The notes: generated by a model from the letters alone, not told the origin. DNA of 12,282 nt from Clavulina sp. PMI_390 (GCA_015039315.1 WIDE01000201.1:22826-35107); one strand, 5' to 3'; counted from the first letter of the stretch, positions 1 through 9,516 are shown. A program made the numbers and translations.

Positions 1-319
1 GAGACACAGAAGGATTGTAGTGACCAACTGGTTGCTGCTGGTACAAGTGTAGCAATACCTTGCAACCAGCCACATACCTGATCATATATGATTGGTCACA
101 AACAGCTGATGATAAAACTTGGAGTTTCACAGTGTCTTTATTAAGTGTGTAAGCCATAGACATAGCCTCCATTATACATCACCTGAGGACAAAATCATGA
201 AACAAACAAATATCAACAAATAAATACACAAATCGATAGAGACAAAAATCTAGTTCTGGAATATATAGGTCCCATATCTGTAGCTTCAAAATTGAAGGAG
301 CTACAGGGCAAACAAGTAG
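1..319. other. AT-rich stretch, no gene seen
   Basis: No convincing coding frame, RNA gene or splice-bounded exon. The minus-strand frame that crosses into the 20-bp array is explained by the repeat composition. Confidence 0.6.
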
Positions 320-440
320 CTCCGGGGAAATCTGCCTTGACTCTGGGGAACAATACCATGCTCTGGGGAACAATACTCTGCTCTGGGGAACAATACCCTG
401 CTCCGGGGAAAAAAGCAAATTCTCTGGGAAACAACTACTT
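320..440. repeat. Six-unit tandem repeat, 20-bp period
   Basis: Three central units at 341-360, 361-380 and 381-400 share CTCTGGGGAACAATAC and differ only in the last four bases. Flanking units at 320-340, 401-420 and 421-440 are more diverged (CTCCGGGGAAA, TCTCTGGGAAACAAC). The period is not a multiple of three, so the open frames across it are not evidence of coding. Confidence 0.9.
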
Positions 441-486
441 TTTCCCATTCAAAACTGATCCACCATATGCATTCAGTTTGAGCAAA

Positions 487-547
487 CCTACTGCCTATTC
501 ACAGTAAGCCCAGCCCCCCTGCAAGGGGGGGTGTTCTGCCTACTGCC
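487..547. repeat. G/C hairpin flanked by 9-bp direct repeats
   Basis: CCCCCCT at 514-520 and AGGGGGG at 524-530 form a perfect 7-bp stem with a GCA loop. The hairpin sits between two copies of CCTACTGCC, at 487-495 and 539-547. The spacing resembles a target-site duplication around a very short insertion, but the segment is too short to call a mobile element. Confidence 0.7.
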
Positions 548-1101
548 CTTCTACAGTTTGGAGTAAATGTTTATTCAAAATAAGACCTAGATGTGATCAT
601 CTATTTTTGTCTTATAATAATGTAGATTCAGGTACATATTCTTCACAATTTAACCTTTGTACATCAATTTTATCATGGTGTGGTTCCTCCCTGAACAGTG
701 TGGCACAGACTCCTTATCCACCAACGTAGCCAGACTTTTCTGGCACAAGCATGTGATACACCAACAATCTTCTCTGAGTATGCTGTGTTACCAGACTTGG
801 TAATATTTTTGTAAGGCGGCTGCAGGAGTGGGCGCAGGTTGTAAGGGTGGGAAGAGAGGGTTGTGGACAAGGTTGTAAGCAGTTGTAGACAATGTTTGAT
901 GGTAGTTGATGTCAAATTTCAGCATTGGCAGTGTCTAACTCCCACTTCTGGTTATAGGACTTGCACCTGTTGGTACAGTATGTTAGACAAAAGCTTTAGT
1001 GTATATTCAGATGGTAGGCTAGCAGGGGACAAGATGGTAGTAAAAAGTATATCCCAAGCCAAATAGAATAATACAGTATATATAGTGCCAACTACATTTT
1101 T
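548..1101. other. Intergenic, no gene seen
   Basis: The AT-rich part at 560-680 has no coding signal. The short frames on both strands at 673-1066 are not protein-like. Confidence 0.55.
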
Positions 1102-1712
1102 CTAGACGGTAACATGCCAGCTGCCCACAGTATGCTCAATCTGATTTCCTAGTGGTATAATTCTCTTGATCAGGCTGATTCCACAAATTCCCTCTACCTT
1201 ACGCTCCTCTGTCAATGTATTCACTGGCATCCATGAGAAGTTTCCATCACCACCTGTGGCTCACCTGAGGTTGACCACACTTGATAAAGCAAGCACATCT
1301 TCATCAACCACAATATGTTTTCTGATTGTGCCCCCCTTTGTGCATTGTATTGGCACTATAAACAGTCTATTGAGCTTTTGAGCAATATGAATCCCATGTT
1401 GTGAGACAAAAGAGGCCTTCATCACTGACTCTAAGTTTGAGGCATCCTTGTAGATTATTTGATGAGCAACCTCCTCACTTTCACCACAATACCCGTAGCT
1501 ACAGTGCGTATTATCATTAGTGAGGAGCCCAAATTGCAGCTAAGCTCTGCAGAGCTCATCTCATTGACATTGTGCACTGCTTCAGGCCAATCGATTGCAC
1601 TCCTAGAATCAATATTTGGTATGCCATCATTGTTACAGAGTCTTCAATTCATTCTGTTTACCGAGTGGTTGATATTTCTAGTGTAGACCTCCGCAGCGAC
1701 CACCAAACCTTG
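1102..1712 (-). pseudogene. Decayed minus-strand gene fragment of unknown family
   Basis: One minus-strand frame runs from 1539 to a TAG at 1102-1104, 146 codons, interrupted once by TGA at 1261-1263. It includes HCSYGYCGESEEVAHQI, SVMKASFVSQHGIHIAQ and ICGISLIKRIIPLGNQIEH. Upstream, in another frame (1712 down to about 1540), AIDWPEAVHNVNEM appears after a TGA at 1644-1646; the two parts are out of phase. The translation has ordinary globular composition, unlike the low-complexity frames elsewhere. The internal TGA overlaps CAG/GTGAGC, so it could instead be an exon end. I do not recognise the family. A transposon-encoded protein is possible but unproven. Confidence 0.45.
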
Positions 1713-2539
1713 TCATTGATGTCGTTGACTCCACAGCTCCGCCTACTTTCATTGTGGGGCGTCATCCCAGCAGCCGTTGTGGGATCATGCACTCCATATC
1801 TCACTTCCATTTCAGTCACCCCTCAGCTTGTTCTTCACTCCCCATCTTAGCAGCTATCTACCTGATCATCACCATAGAGTTTTCTGGTTCACCCATGATT
1901 GCAAACCAACAAGAGGACAAATATTGGCAAACTGACCTGACAACCAGCTCCCTCTCCCTCGTTTCCGTCACCAGAATCATTGAACTTTGTCCTTGGTTGC
2001 CGACAAGCAGCCCGCTATTTACCCTCTCTCTACTTCTCATGCTTATCAGGCGACAGGATTCAGCTATGAGGAGGACCAAGGATTACCAATACCAAGCTCA
2101 TTTTTTGGCTCTTGGATGCTGAGCTACGACTGCTACCAATAGTGACACCATAGCCTTCATCACTCAGTGCTCAAGCAAATTTGTCAACCCTTGCATGAGG
2201 CTAAAATCCCATTTCTGAGCGCGAAAGAAGTTACAGCATCTTGCGGCCGTCATCTAGGGGCACAACGACGCGCTATGGGTTCAGAGTGGGGAATAGTGTG
2301 ATCACAGAGCGTCAATCATCGTCGGCAATCTCGGGCCTCTCGGCACGCCAAGGTGGTTACCACTGTCTCTGTTTCCTTGCGGCTTGTTTTTGCGAACCGT
2401 ATTGCTTTATTGCGTTTTGTTGTCCGCCTCGACCTGGACACCATCTTCAAATGATGTTGTTGTCAAGCTTGCTCCTGAAGTTCTCACCTTTCATGTAGCT
2501 ACAAGCATGCTCTCTTCTCGAGCAGAATAAATCTCATTA
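1713..2539. other. Transition zone, no confident gene
   Basis: Composition shifts from AT-richer to more balanced around 2200. A minus-strand frame at about 1680-1830 reads VTEMEVRYGVHDPTTAAG and might belong to the decayed fragment to its left, but it is not in phase with it. The plus-strand frames here look random. Confidence 0.45.
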
Positions 2540-3249
2540 CAATCTATCATTCCCCACGGAGTATGGAGCACAAGACAGGGTTAAGCAATGACCAATGTGC
2601 AATTCACAATGCATCCCTTTGGAAAATGCTTACTGAGATAGTTGAGAAAGAAACAAAGCTAAAGGGAGGCGGGGACAAGGAAGTGGAAAAAATGTCACAA
2701 GACCAAGAGGCAATAGGGATTATGAGAAACGGCGGCAATCAGATCTAGCGGACCAGCGTATAGTACATACCAGCGAAACAAGTGAACCAGAGCTGGGGAC
2801 CCCGAGAATGCACAGTACATATCCCAGACACAAAATGAAAGACCACGCCGCTCAACTATCTAGGTGTGAACCTCTCCTGCACGGCACGCCAAGCTACTTA
2901 CCTGTGAGATACAGAAGATATTTTTCTCGCCATCCCAAAGACAATCACGACAACAGCAGCTCAGGCTGCTGACTGCCTAGTTGTATCGACGAATCGTCGA
3001 GATGCGCGAATGGGGAAAACATTGTCCTAAGAGTAAACGGGAGCGACGACGACGATAACGACTTGCAATGCCAACCATAGCATATAGGTTAATCCGCAAA
3101 GATGCACGGTGCATGAGGGCCGGTGGTAGCAATGCGAGAAGTGCAGCAGGGTAGGTAACACAAGCTAGAAAGTCGCTAGCCAGCAAGCAAGGAGCGAAGC
3201 TGACAATAATAATGGCATCAGTAAAAACTGATCCTGTGCAAGAAGAACA
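2540..3249 (-). repeat. Left copy of the VTA1 3' flank
   Basis: No gene is recognised in this stretch. By eye it is collinear with 9900-10690. Shared anchors are TATGGAGCACA (2562-2572), a consensus donor CAG/GTAAGT on the minus strand at 2896-2901 matching the donor at 10381-10386, and a 12-mer at 3029-3040 matching 10519-10530 with one difference. Distances between anchors agree to within roughly 100 bases. The short exon ending at the donor would read MARKISSVSH, which is not recognisable. Confidence 0.4.
2954..2971. repeat. Short inverted repeat
   Basis: CAGCAGC and GCTGCTG form a perfect 7-bp stem around TCAG. No clear role; it may be chance. Confidence 0.5.
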
Positions 3250-4300
3250 AGAAAGGATGAGCGAGAAGGTTCATGCACTTACTGACTCCAAACCCTCCTT
3301 CTCCCAAGGCAGCATCGATATCCATCTATATCATCAAGGCTTTACGTGCGTGACGCAAGGATTTTGCGGGGAGGTGGAGGTGCGACTTGGATGGGGTGCG
3401 ATAAAGTGAGTTGTGGTGGTGGTTGGCTGCTACGAGCGAGTGTCCAGAAGATGATTACCGCGGACGAGTGGTGCACAGCAGTTGCGACTAGCGATAAATA
3501 CTGAAGTGTTGGACAGCGCTCGAGAGCGTGCTGGCATTTTGGCTCTTGCAAAGTTAACATGATGCTGGCGGTCGATCTTGCGGAATGCCAAATCCTATTG
3601 GGGAGCCAGCACTTGTATTGGTGGGGTGATAGAATAACGCGCGGGGATGCTAGCGTTGAAGTGGCGCAGCGCCGAGCTGGGTCGGATAGGGATGTGTCGG
3701 CGGACATGTACCTGCTGGGAGGGAGGTTATATATGGAGCAGCATGAATGAAGTAACAAAATATATCAGCACCGAATACGAGCGAGGGCAGAGACGAACCG
3801 AAGACGACAGTGGAAAGTTGAGGTGTGTTGGCTGGCGAACACGTAGGGATAGGATGGGTGAGATGGGAGCTTGTGTATGGAAGCAGCTGGAAGCAACAAG
3901 GATGTCTTAATTCCTCACTGAAGTGGCGAGATCCCCCCCAGTCCTTCACGTCGTCGGGGAAGAGAATCTTGAGGTGTCGTAGATACTGCCGGATACATGC
4001 TCTGCGAAGGACGACGACGAGCCGAGCACGGTGTTCCTAGCAAAGTGTGATAGTAAATGTGCTAGTCAGTCCCTGTCGTGCACGAGGAGGAGTGGCAGTG
4101 GGAACGTCGGAGAGAGGGGCCGAAAGCTTCAAAGCATGAGAGTTTGTAAAGGTATGCTGGCCTTAAAAGGGCGAGATAATGAAAGGCACGACGGTATCAG
4201 CGTCAATAGCGTGCAAGTGTGGTGGTGAGAGTAGGCTCAGGAATGGATACCCCCTGTGGCCCAAACAGATCCATAGCGCACCAGAAGGCCATATCATCCA
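3250..4300 (-). pseudogene. Decayed VTA1-like copy
   Basis: Read on the minus strand, this stretch shows VTA1-like pieces in the right order but in broken frames. At 4235-4295 the translation reads LDDMAFWCAMDLFGPQGVSI, compared with DPIMCYWC followed by QGVA in the better copy. At 4161-4193 it reads RRAFHYLALL, compared with RPFLFAVLEL. At 4119-4156 there is an ALKL block like that of exon 3. At about 3826-3885 it reads CFHTQAPIS and then RQPTHL, compared with YFKWKAADIA and then QPTPGP. Further down, 3260-3480 aligns with 10700-10900. Stops, shifts and apparent deletions interrupt every piece, so it cannot be expressed as Vta1. The 3' part is the better supported; the exon 2-3 matches are short and could partly be chance. 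Confidence 0.45.
3919..4036 (-). other. Exon-like open block within the decayed VTA1-like copy
   Basis: On the minus strand an acceptor (TTTGCTAG, ending at 4037) and a donor (GTGAGG, 3913-3918) bracket 118 bases open in one frame. The translation includes RQYLRHLKILFPDDVKDWGG and looks more protein-like than its surroundings. By position it would correspond to VTA1 exon 4 (AAANFLELLSVFEVPD in the better copy). The pattern L..LK.LFPDDV resembles the LKVFP-type end of that helix in relatives, but the identity is too low to be sure. It may instead be an exon of an unrelated gene. Confidence 0.3.
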
Positions 4301-4785
4301 ACGGGCGTAAACATTTTCCCATGGCTAGCCGGGCTTCTTCATTTGAGATAAACGATGAAGAAGAAATGCATGAAGGAACAGGCTTACAAGTAATGAGTGC
4401 GAGTGGAGGCCAGAGGAAGAGTACCGTTGGATGAGATCACGAACGGTTTTCATGACGCCGGAGATCAGACATGAGATAACGGGGAAGTGAGGTGGAGCTA
4501 CGGGTAAAACGAAAGCGCGACACTCGAGAAGTGAGGATGGGGGGTAGTGAATGGTGTCATCCAGCGAAGAATAATGGATGCATTGATATTTTTGGGCAGG
4601 GGGCAGTAAAGACATTATCTGAATTCATGTTGAGTAGGTCTATTCTAGGTAGCCTTGAGGAAAAGAGAGAGTAGTGCCATTGGGAGTGCGAGACTGTGTG
4701 CTTGGGGGGAATAGCGCCGAAGTAATCCAGCGAGGAAAGCAAGAAGAGCGGCGAAGTGATCGGAGACGGAGACGGAGCCGAAGGG
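4233..4785. repeat. Direct repeat R1, left copy (partner 7379-7942)
   Basis: The segment matches 7379-7942 in the same orientation over its whole length, about 80% by eye with small indels. An exact 24-base run is shared at 4558-4581 and 7701-7724. Both copies hold, on the minus strand, an ATG at the same place (4451-4453 here) followed by a GTAAGC donor-like site. The left-copy frame reads MKTVRDLIQRYSSSGLHSHS. By position this segment is the 5' part of the decayed VTA1-like block, so it may contain the old promoter, leader and first exon. No intact gene is present. Confidence 0.9.
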
Positions 4786-4981
4786 ATGGATGCACTGCTC
4801 CCCACTGCTACCCAGGCTGATATCATACGACGCACGTCTCGGTGGAGATTCATCGAATTCGGTGGGATGCCTTGACACCACTTGGCTACTACAGACATCT
4901 ATCTGGTTTGCTCTCAGAGGGACGATGTGTAGAAAGTAGTGAGGACGTGCTTGACACAGAGATATATAGTGGTGATCATTT

Positions 4982-5684
4982 GTGGTGACCCTCTCTCCCA
5001 TGAAGAGTTCAGTGAATCATTCAAGCCTCTGCTACGAGAGCAAAGACTATCATCGTCGACGTCCGTTCAACATGAGCCCCTCCTTTGACGTCTTGAGGCA
5101 CAAATTTTGCTCACTGTTGCCTCTCACCTCAGCAAGTCCTTTGACGTGTTCAGATTTCGTCTCTGTACCACCCACCACTCGCTCTACCGTGCCACCTCCA
5201 CCGCAGTGCGTGCACGACGACAGCTCTCTTCACCCACCACCATCGGTTACGCCGGGCCCTCTCTTGTCATCTTTCCGCCACGCCCAACATCCTGAAAGTT
5301 CTCTGTCGCTATTCGTTGGCGCCATCTCGTTCAACGGGCGATCCCGTACTCTTCAGGGTGAGGAACATGTACTAACACCTGGCGCGGTCCGTCCTGCACA
5401 CTTGCTAACGAACTCCAGACCTTGTCTACCCAGAGCAGATCAAGTGAAGATACTTCTTACTTTACCCCCCACCACGCACCCCAATGCGCCCCAAAGGAAC
5501 CCGACATGACCGACTGACTACATCCCGATGGGCTAAGCTACTAGGATCCCCATCACAATCATCGTCGACCTCATCCACGCTAGTCTCAACGAGGACGAAC
5601 GGCAACATAGGGACCAACCAACAATCGACGCGTTGCTCTGGGGCGCCCACCAATAGCCCCAGGATCCGCGAACATCATCGTTAG
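4982..5684 (+). pseudogene. Spliced plus-strand reading frame with in-frame TGA, unknown product
   Basis: An open frame from the ATG at 4982, rich in Ser, Pro and Thr, runs to a donor at 5358. Joined across the intron to 5419, it reads SFNGRSRTLQ then DLVYPEQIK, and meets TGA at 5445-5447. The same frame then stays open to a TAG after 5681, with MRPKGTRHDRLTTS and a Ser/Thr-rich tail. Only the junction region looks strongly protein-like, and the long open stretches are helped by low-stop, C-rich composition. I do not recognise the family. It is divergent to the VTA1-like block on its left and may be a former neighbour gene. The start codon is uncertain. Confidence 0.35.
5358..5418 (+). other. 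Putative intron with consensus branch site
   Basis: 61 bp, with donor GTGAGG, branch motif TGCTAAC at 5403-5409 and acceptor CAG nine bases later. Size and motifs are typical of fungal introns. Splicing joins two open frames without a shift. Confidence 0.55.
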
Positions 5685-5699
5685 TCACCGGCCGTAGCG

Positions 5700-6830
5700 T
5701 GCTCCCTTGTTGAGGAAAGAAGCAAGGTGTGCCCCCCGTATTCAGTCTACCTCATCGGATGGACTCCTCTTCCCTCTAATACTCGCACCCGCCGCCGCCA
5801 GATTCAAGCGCACTCGCTCTAGCTTTTGTGCGATCCGTCCTCACGATACCACACGCAAACGATTTCACATCATTCATCTTCTTCCGTCTTCTTCCCATCG
5901 TCGCACCACGACCTACCGCGCAGCCGTTTCTCGTTCGTGAGCCTGGGTGGTGAGACCTGGCGTGGTGGTGGTGGCGGCGCGACTCTGCCCCAACGAGCGT
6001 GTCGAGCGTTGTGCTCGCGGATCGCCCTAGCATATCGTCAACCCAGGGATGCTCTGTTCTGCGCCCCGCGCTCCCTCCTTCACTCGCTTGTTCTCCCTGC
6101 CTGCCTCCGCATCCACCTCCTCCTTTGGCCTCGACGTCGGCAGGTGTGCACTCGTCGCCGGCCGTGCTACCTTCTTAGGGGGCGGATACGAGGAAGTGTG
6201 CTATGAACTGGCAGACCGGCCGGCGAGTCCGGTTGGCCGCGCTATGCCAGGCTGGACAGGGCGCGCACCGCTGGGTCTGTCATGTTGGGACCACCTCGCG
6301 CGCTGATCGGTGCGATACGATGAGAACGATCCCTATTGTGGGCTAGCCACTAGCGGGTAGCTGGAGAAGAGTGGACCGAGAGTTAGCTGGCGCGCAATCG
6401 TGAGTCAATCGGTTTTTCCCCGCTCATCCACTCATGAGCGACTATAGGGCCCTTGATCTACTTGCCAGATCCAATCTCTACCTGGTTCAAACTCGCCGCC
6501 GCCTGGAATCTCTCTCTTACCGGACTTGCACTACCTCCACTCACAGCACCGCGTGGAGCTGGAGCAATGCTCTACACATTCATTCTCTCTTCGCCGCATG
6601 AGCACTCTTGCTGCTACTACGCATCTCGCCGCTCTTCCCATTCACGACAGCCAGGGTGTCCTGCTCCGTGAACGTGCGCCGATCCGCCATCGCCCAGTGC
6701 GCCGTCTGTCAAGAACATCTCAAACCCTCGCTCGCTCTTGAGCTTCTGCCACCTCGCCATCGGCCTCGGTCATGCCCAGGCAAGCACCCTGCAGCTTGTG
6801 CCGCTTCCACTGGCGAGGATGAATAGGGCG
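5700..6830 (+). repeat. Direct repeat R2, left copy (partner 8790-9812), decayed spliced gene
   Basis: Collinear with 8790-9812 by eye, with many small gaps. Shared landmarks are GAAGCAAGGTG at the left end, CACCTCCTC near 6114, GGGCTAGCCACT near 6339, GTGAGT at 6400, GTGGAGCT near 6553 and CCCTGCAGCTTGT near 6787. One plus-strand frame at 6049-6306 reads SASTSSFGLDVGRCALVAGR. The partner has STSSFNLDIERMC in a matching position, which hints at a formerly coding exon. Splice sites present in the partner are altered here: the donor at 5725 reads GTGTGC instead of GTGAGT, and the acceptor AG near 6505 is TG. No family is recognised. Confidence 0.6.
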
Positions 6831-7378
6831 TCATCCCGTCAATCAGTCGGCCGACCAGCCGGGGGGTCAGTGTTTGGCGCCAGATTGAAAGCCGTCCATG
6901 TCGCCATTGTTGATGAGGTATTCCTGAGTATGGCGCGGGCTTTTCCCCATCGTTGAAAGCTCTCCCACATCGCCGATACCACCCTCGCTTGCTTAGAGTA
7001 CTTGTTATTATCTAATGATGAACGCGCTCCAACCATGAGTATAATTATCTTCATTCGCCTGAACCCTGTCAATTGAGCTTGATGCTCTCTTGACTCAGTT
7101 GACTACCACAGTCGCTTTCCAATCGTAAGCCTCAACAAGGCTCGGTGTTGTGGAGCGACTTTGCCAGTCGGCCACGTTAAATCGCCCTTGGATTCTCCAG
7201 GGGCCACCAAGAGGTCCGGCAAAAATCTGAGGACAAGCTCTTGTCCTGGTATGATGCTCCCAGTTTCGGATATCCCCTTGAGATTGTTGAAGATGACCAC
7301 ATTGCGTGGAGCTGAGAGATAATGTGGTAATACCAGGTCACAGATCATAGGCTAATACCTCACAAAGGTGCTATTCAT
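6831..7378. other. Spacer between R2 left copy and R1 right copy
   Basis: The only notable frame is on the minus strand at 7103-7348 (81 codons), including NVVIFNNLKGISETGSIIPG and ELVLRFLPDLLVAPGESKG. It looks more protein-like than random, but I do not recognise it and see no flanking splice signals. If the array model is right, this gap marks where most of the middle VTA1-like block was lost. Confidence 0.35.
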
Positions 7379-7942
7379 CGGCTCAAGAATGGATACCTCC
7401 TGGAGCCACCAGATCCACAACGCACTGCAAGGCTACGCGATCGGACGAGCGTAAACATTTGCCATGGCTAACCGGAATCCTCCACCTGATATACACGATG
7501 GGAGAAACGATGCATGAAGGAACAAGTTTACAAGTAAATGAGTGCGAGTGGAGGGTAGAGGAAGAGGCAGTTGAATGAGATTGCGAGCGGTTTTCATGAC
7601 GCCGGGGATGAAAACATGAGCTGATGCGGAAGTGGGATGGGCTACGGGTAGAACGAAAGCGCAACACTCGATAAGTAAGGATGGGGATAGTGGGTGGCAT
7701 CATCCAGCGAAGAATAATGGATGCGGTGATCATTTGGGGGGGGGGGGGGCTGTAAGTCTTTATTTGGGTTCATGCTGAGTAGGTATATATTCTAGGTAGC
7801 CTGGAGGAAGAGGGAGAGTAGCATCACCAGGAGTAGGAGACTGTGTGCTTGGGGGAAATAGCCTCGAAGTAATCCAGCGAGGAAGGAGAGGGGTAGAGAA
7901 AGAGTGGCGAAGTGATCGGAGACTCGGAGCCGACTCGGAAGT
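7379..7942. repeat. Direct repeat R1, right copy (partner 4233-4785)
   Basis: Same-direction partner of 4233-4785. The minus-strand ATG is at 7595-7597. The frame here, MKTARNLIQ, loses similarity to the left copy within a few codons and carries a one-base insertion near its end, so it is not under evident constraint. The donor-like site is GTAAAC instead of GTAAGC. A G14 run lies inside this copy where the other copy has a short broken G tract. The VTA1-like coding pieces found next to the left copy are not visible below 7379, so this copy appears to be only the 5' end of the block. Confidence 0.9.
7736..7749 (+). repeat. G14 homopolymer
   Basis: Fourteen consecutive G. The other copy of the repeat (4590-4607) has only a broken run, GGGCAGGGGGC, so the tract probably grew after duplication. 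It is also a likely spot for sequencing or assembly length error. Confidence 0.95.
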
Positions 7943-8789
7943 CAAACCCAATACTAGTGACGGTTGAGAGATCCATCCCTCACACCTGTGGATGCTGAGG
8001 GGATTTGACTCCTGCTAGCATCGTACTTACTCTCACAGAAGCAAAAGCCAGAGAGCGCGGTCAACATGTGAAATAGATCTGCATATGACAGCCATGACTT
8101 GTGACCTTCTGGTGGATGATGAGTGAATCTCGTCCAGCATCTTTGTTCCTAGGGAAATTATCATCGGCGCGTATCAGACCATGCTCTCTGTAGCAGAGAA
8201 CGCCAGAGCGGGGGTCATCTGAACGCAAGCATGTGCTCGCCATCGTCATCTTCACCTCACTCTCGATCAACTTGGGTCTGTTTTGCATCTGTACGGCTAC
8301 TTGCATTGCGCCAGCTAAAAACTATAGGTGCTCAGGACACCCGCGACGACTCCCTGCAGCTACAAGTCGAAATCATTCTCTACCTTCAACTTGGAGGGCA
8401 TATCATCATATCTCCTCCACTAAGGATTCCACAGAGTCCGTTGCGATCAACAACTCGATGTGGTGCCGCCGATGCTCTCTTGGTCAGCTACCACAGAGCC
8501 CTCCCTCATCCGTCTATCTGACTAGTTCCTGGCATTTCTCGTGCCTCTCCCACTCCCCTAGGAAGCCTGCGTATCATGTGCGCTCTCTGCCTAGCACCAT
8601 GCTCTTGTCCAGCGAATGAACTAGGGAGCATCGCCCCAGGCGCCGCGCCACCATTGCCTCCATCCATGGTGCTGCGTTCCTACTAGCATTCGATCCCAAA
8701 GACTACTGCAGGATACCGAATCGCTGAAAGTTCGTCGCGTCTGAGCGTCACTCTGGAGTCCTGTACATTGCCATTGAGAACCAGCCCCT
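7943..8789. other. Spacer between R1 and R2 right copies, no confident gene
   Basis: It occupies the position that 4786-5700 has in the left unit, but I find no firm match to that stretch or to its spliced frame. The plus-strand frames at 8231-8619 overlap each other and lack recognisable motifs. Confidence 0.4.
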
Positions 8790-8808
8790 CGCTCGACGAA
8801 GAAGCAAG

Positions 8809-8931
8809 GTGAGTCTCGCCACTGGCCTCTTGCTCATCCGATGGGATAGAGCCCCCTCCCACCTTTATTCTACGAATCCACGATCAGAGCCAAGCCTAGA
8901 CTCACTAACTCGCTTGTACTTTTTGCTATAG
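8809..8931 (+). other. Putative intron in right R2 copy
   Basis: 123 bp, with donor GTGAGT, branch-like CACTAAC at 8903-8909 and acceptor TTTTTGCTATAG. All three elements are consensus fungal, which makes the plus strand the likely sense strand of this repeat. Confidence 0.6.
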
Positions 8932-9439
8932 AACCACATCACCGCACGCACTTCTCGCATTCATTCTGTTCCGTCACCACTTCCATGACCACCGTCTCTC
9001 GCTCGCAAGCCCAAGTAGCGCGGCGTGGATCCGCCGAGCACGTCGAGCGCGCGCTCGCGGGTCGTCCCGTCCAGGGTATCATCATCGTCATAATCAATCC
9101 AGGGATGTTCCATTCCATTCCGGCTCCCATCAATCCCTCACTGGCTCGCTCGCTTTTCCCGCCCTCCTGCGATCCACCTCCTCTTTCAACCTCGACATCG
9201 AGAGAATGTGTACCTGTTCATCGCGCCACCTTGTAAGGACGGACACGAGGAAACTTACGGACCAACCCAAACGGCCAGTGAGTCTGGTCAGTCGGTCGTG
9301 AACACAAGATAAAAAAAATGGACGCGCAGGAATGATTGTCGTGCGCGCTGGTATGACATGATGATCTTCTTCATCATGGGCTAGCCACTCAGGGGTGCTC
9401 GGAGAAGGATGGAGAGAGCGAGTCTGCTACCATCCGCGG

Positions 9440-9516
9440 GTGAGTCTTTACGCCTGCTCGTCCACTCGAACTGCTCGCCGCATGCAATCGCTCGTCAGTC
9501 TAACTTCTCCACCCAG
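9440..9516 (+). other. Putative intron in right R2 copy
   Basis: 77 bp, with donor GTGAGT, branch-like GTCTAAC at 9498-9504 and acceptor CACCCAG. In the left copy the donor is kept (6400-6405) but the equivalent acceptor AG is TG; the next available AG there is at 6467-6468. Confidence 0.55.

Noticed and set aside
320..440. CRISPR-like array
   Set aside because: The units are contiguous 20-mers with no spacers, in eukaryotic-looking DNA.
3342..3758. 138-codon minus-strand ORF as an independent gene
   Set aside because: It overlaps the decayed VTA1 linker block, has no recognisable motifs, and its open length is explained by a C-rich strand.
4982..5509. Longest unspliced ORF (175 codons, plus strand) as a complete gene
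   Set aside because: It reads straight through a consensus intron at 5358-5418, and its translation is low-complexity Ser/Pro/Thr apart from the splice-flanking part.
5826..6206. 126-codon plus-strand ORF in the left R2 copy
   Set aside because: Arg/Ser/Leu-rich shadow frame in GC-rich DNA. The overlapping frame at 6049-6306 matches the partner repeat better.
6475..6500. tRNA B-box-like GGTTCAAACTCG
   Set aside because: No matching A-box, acceptor stem or cloverleaf around it.
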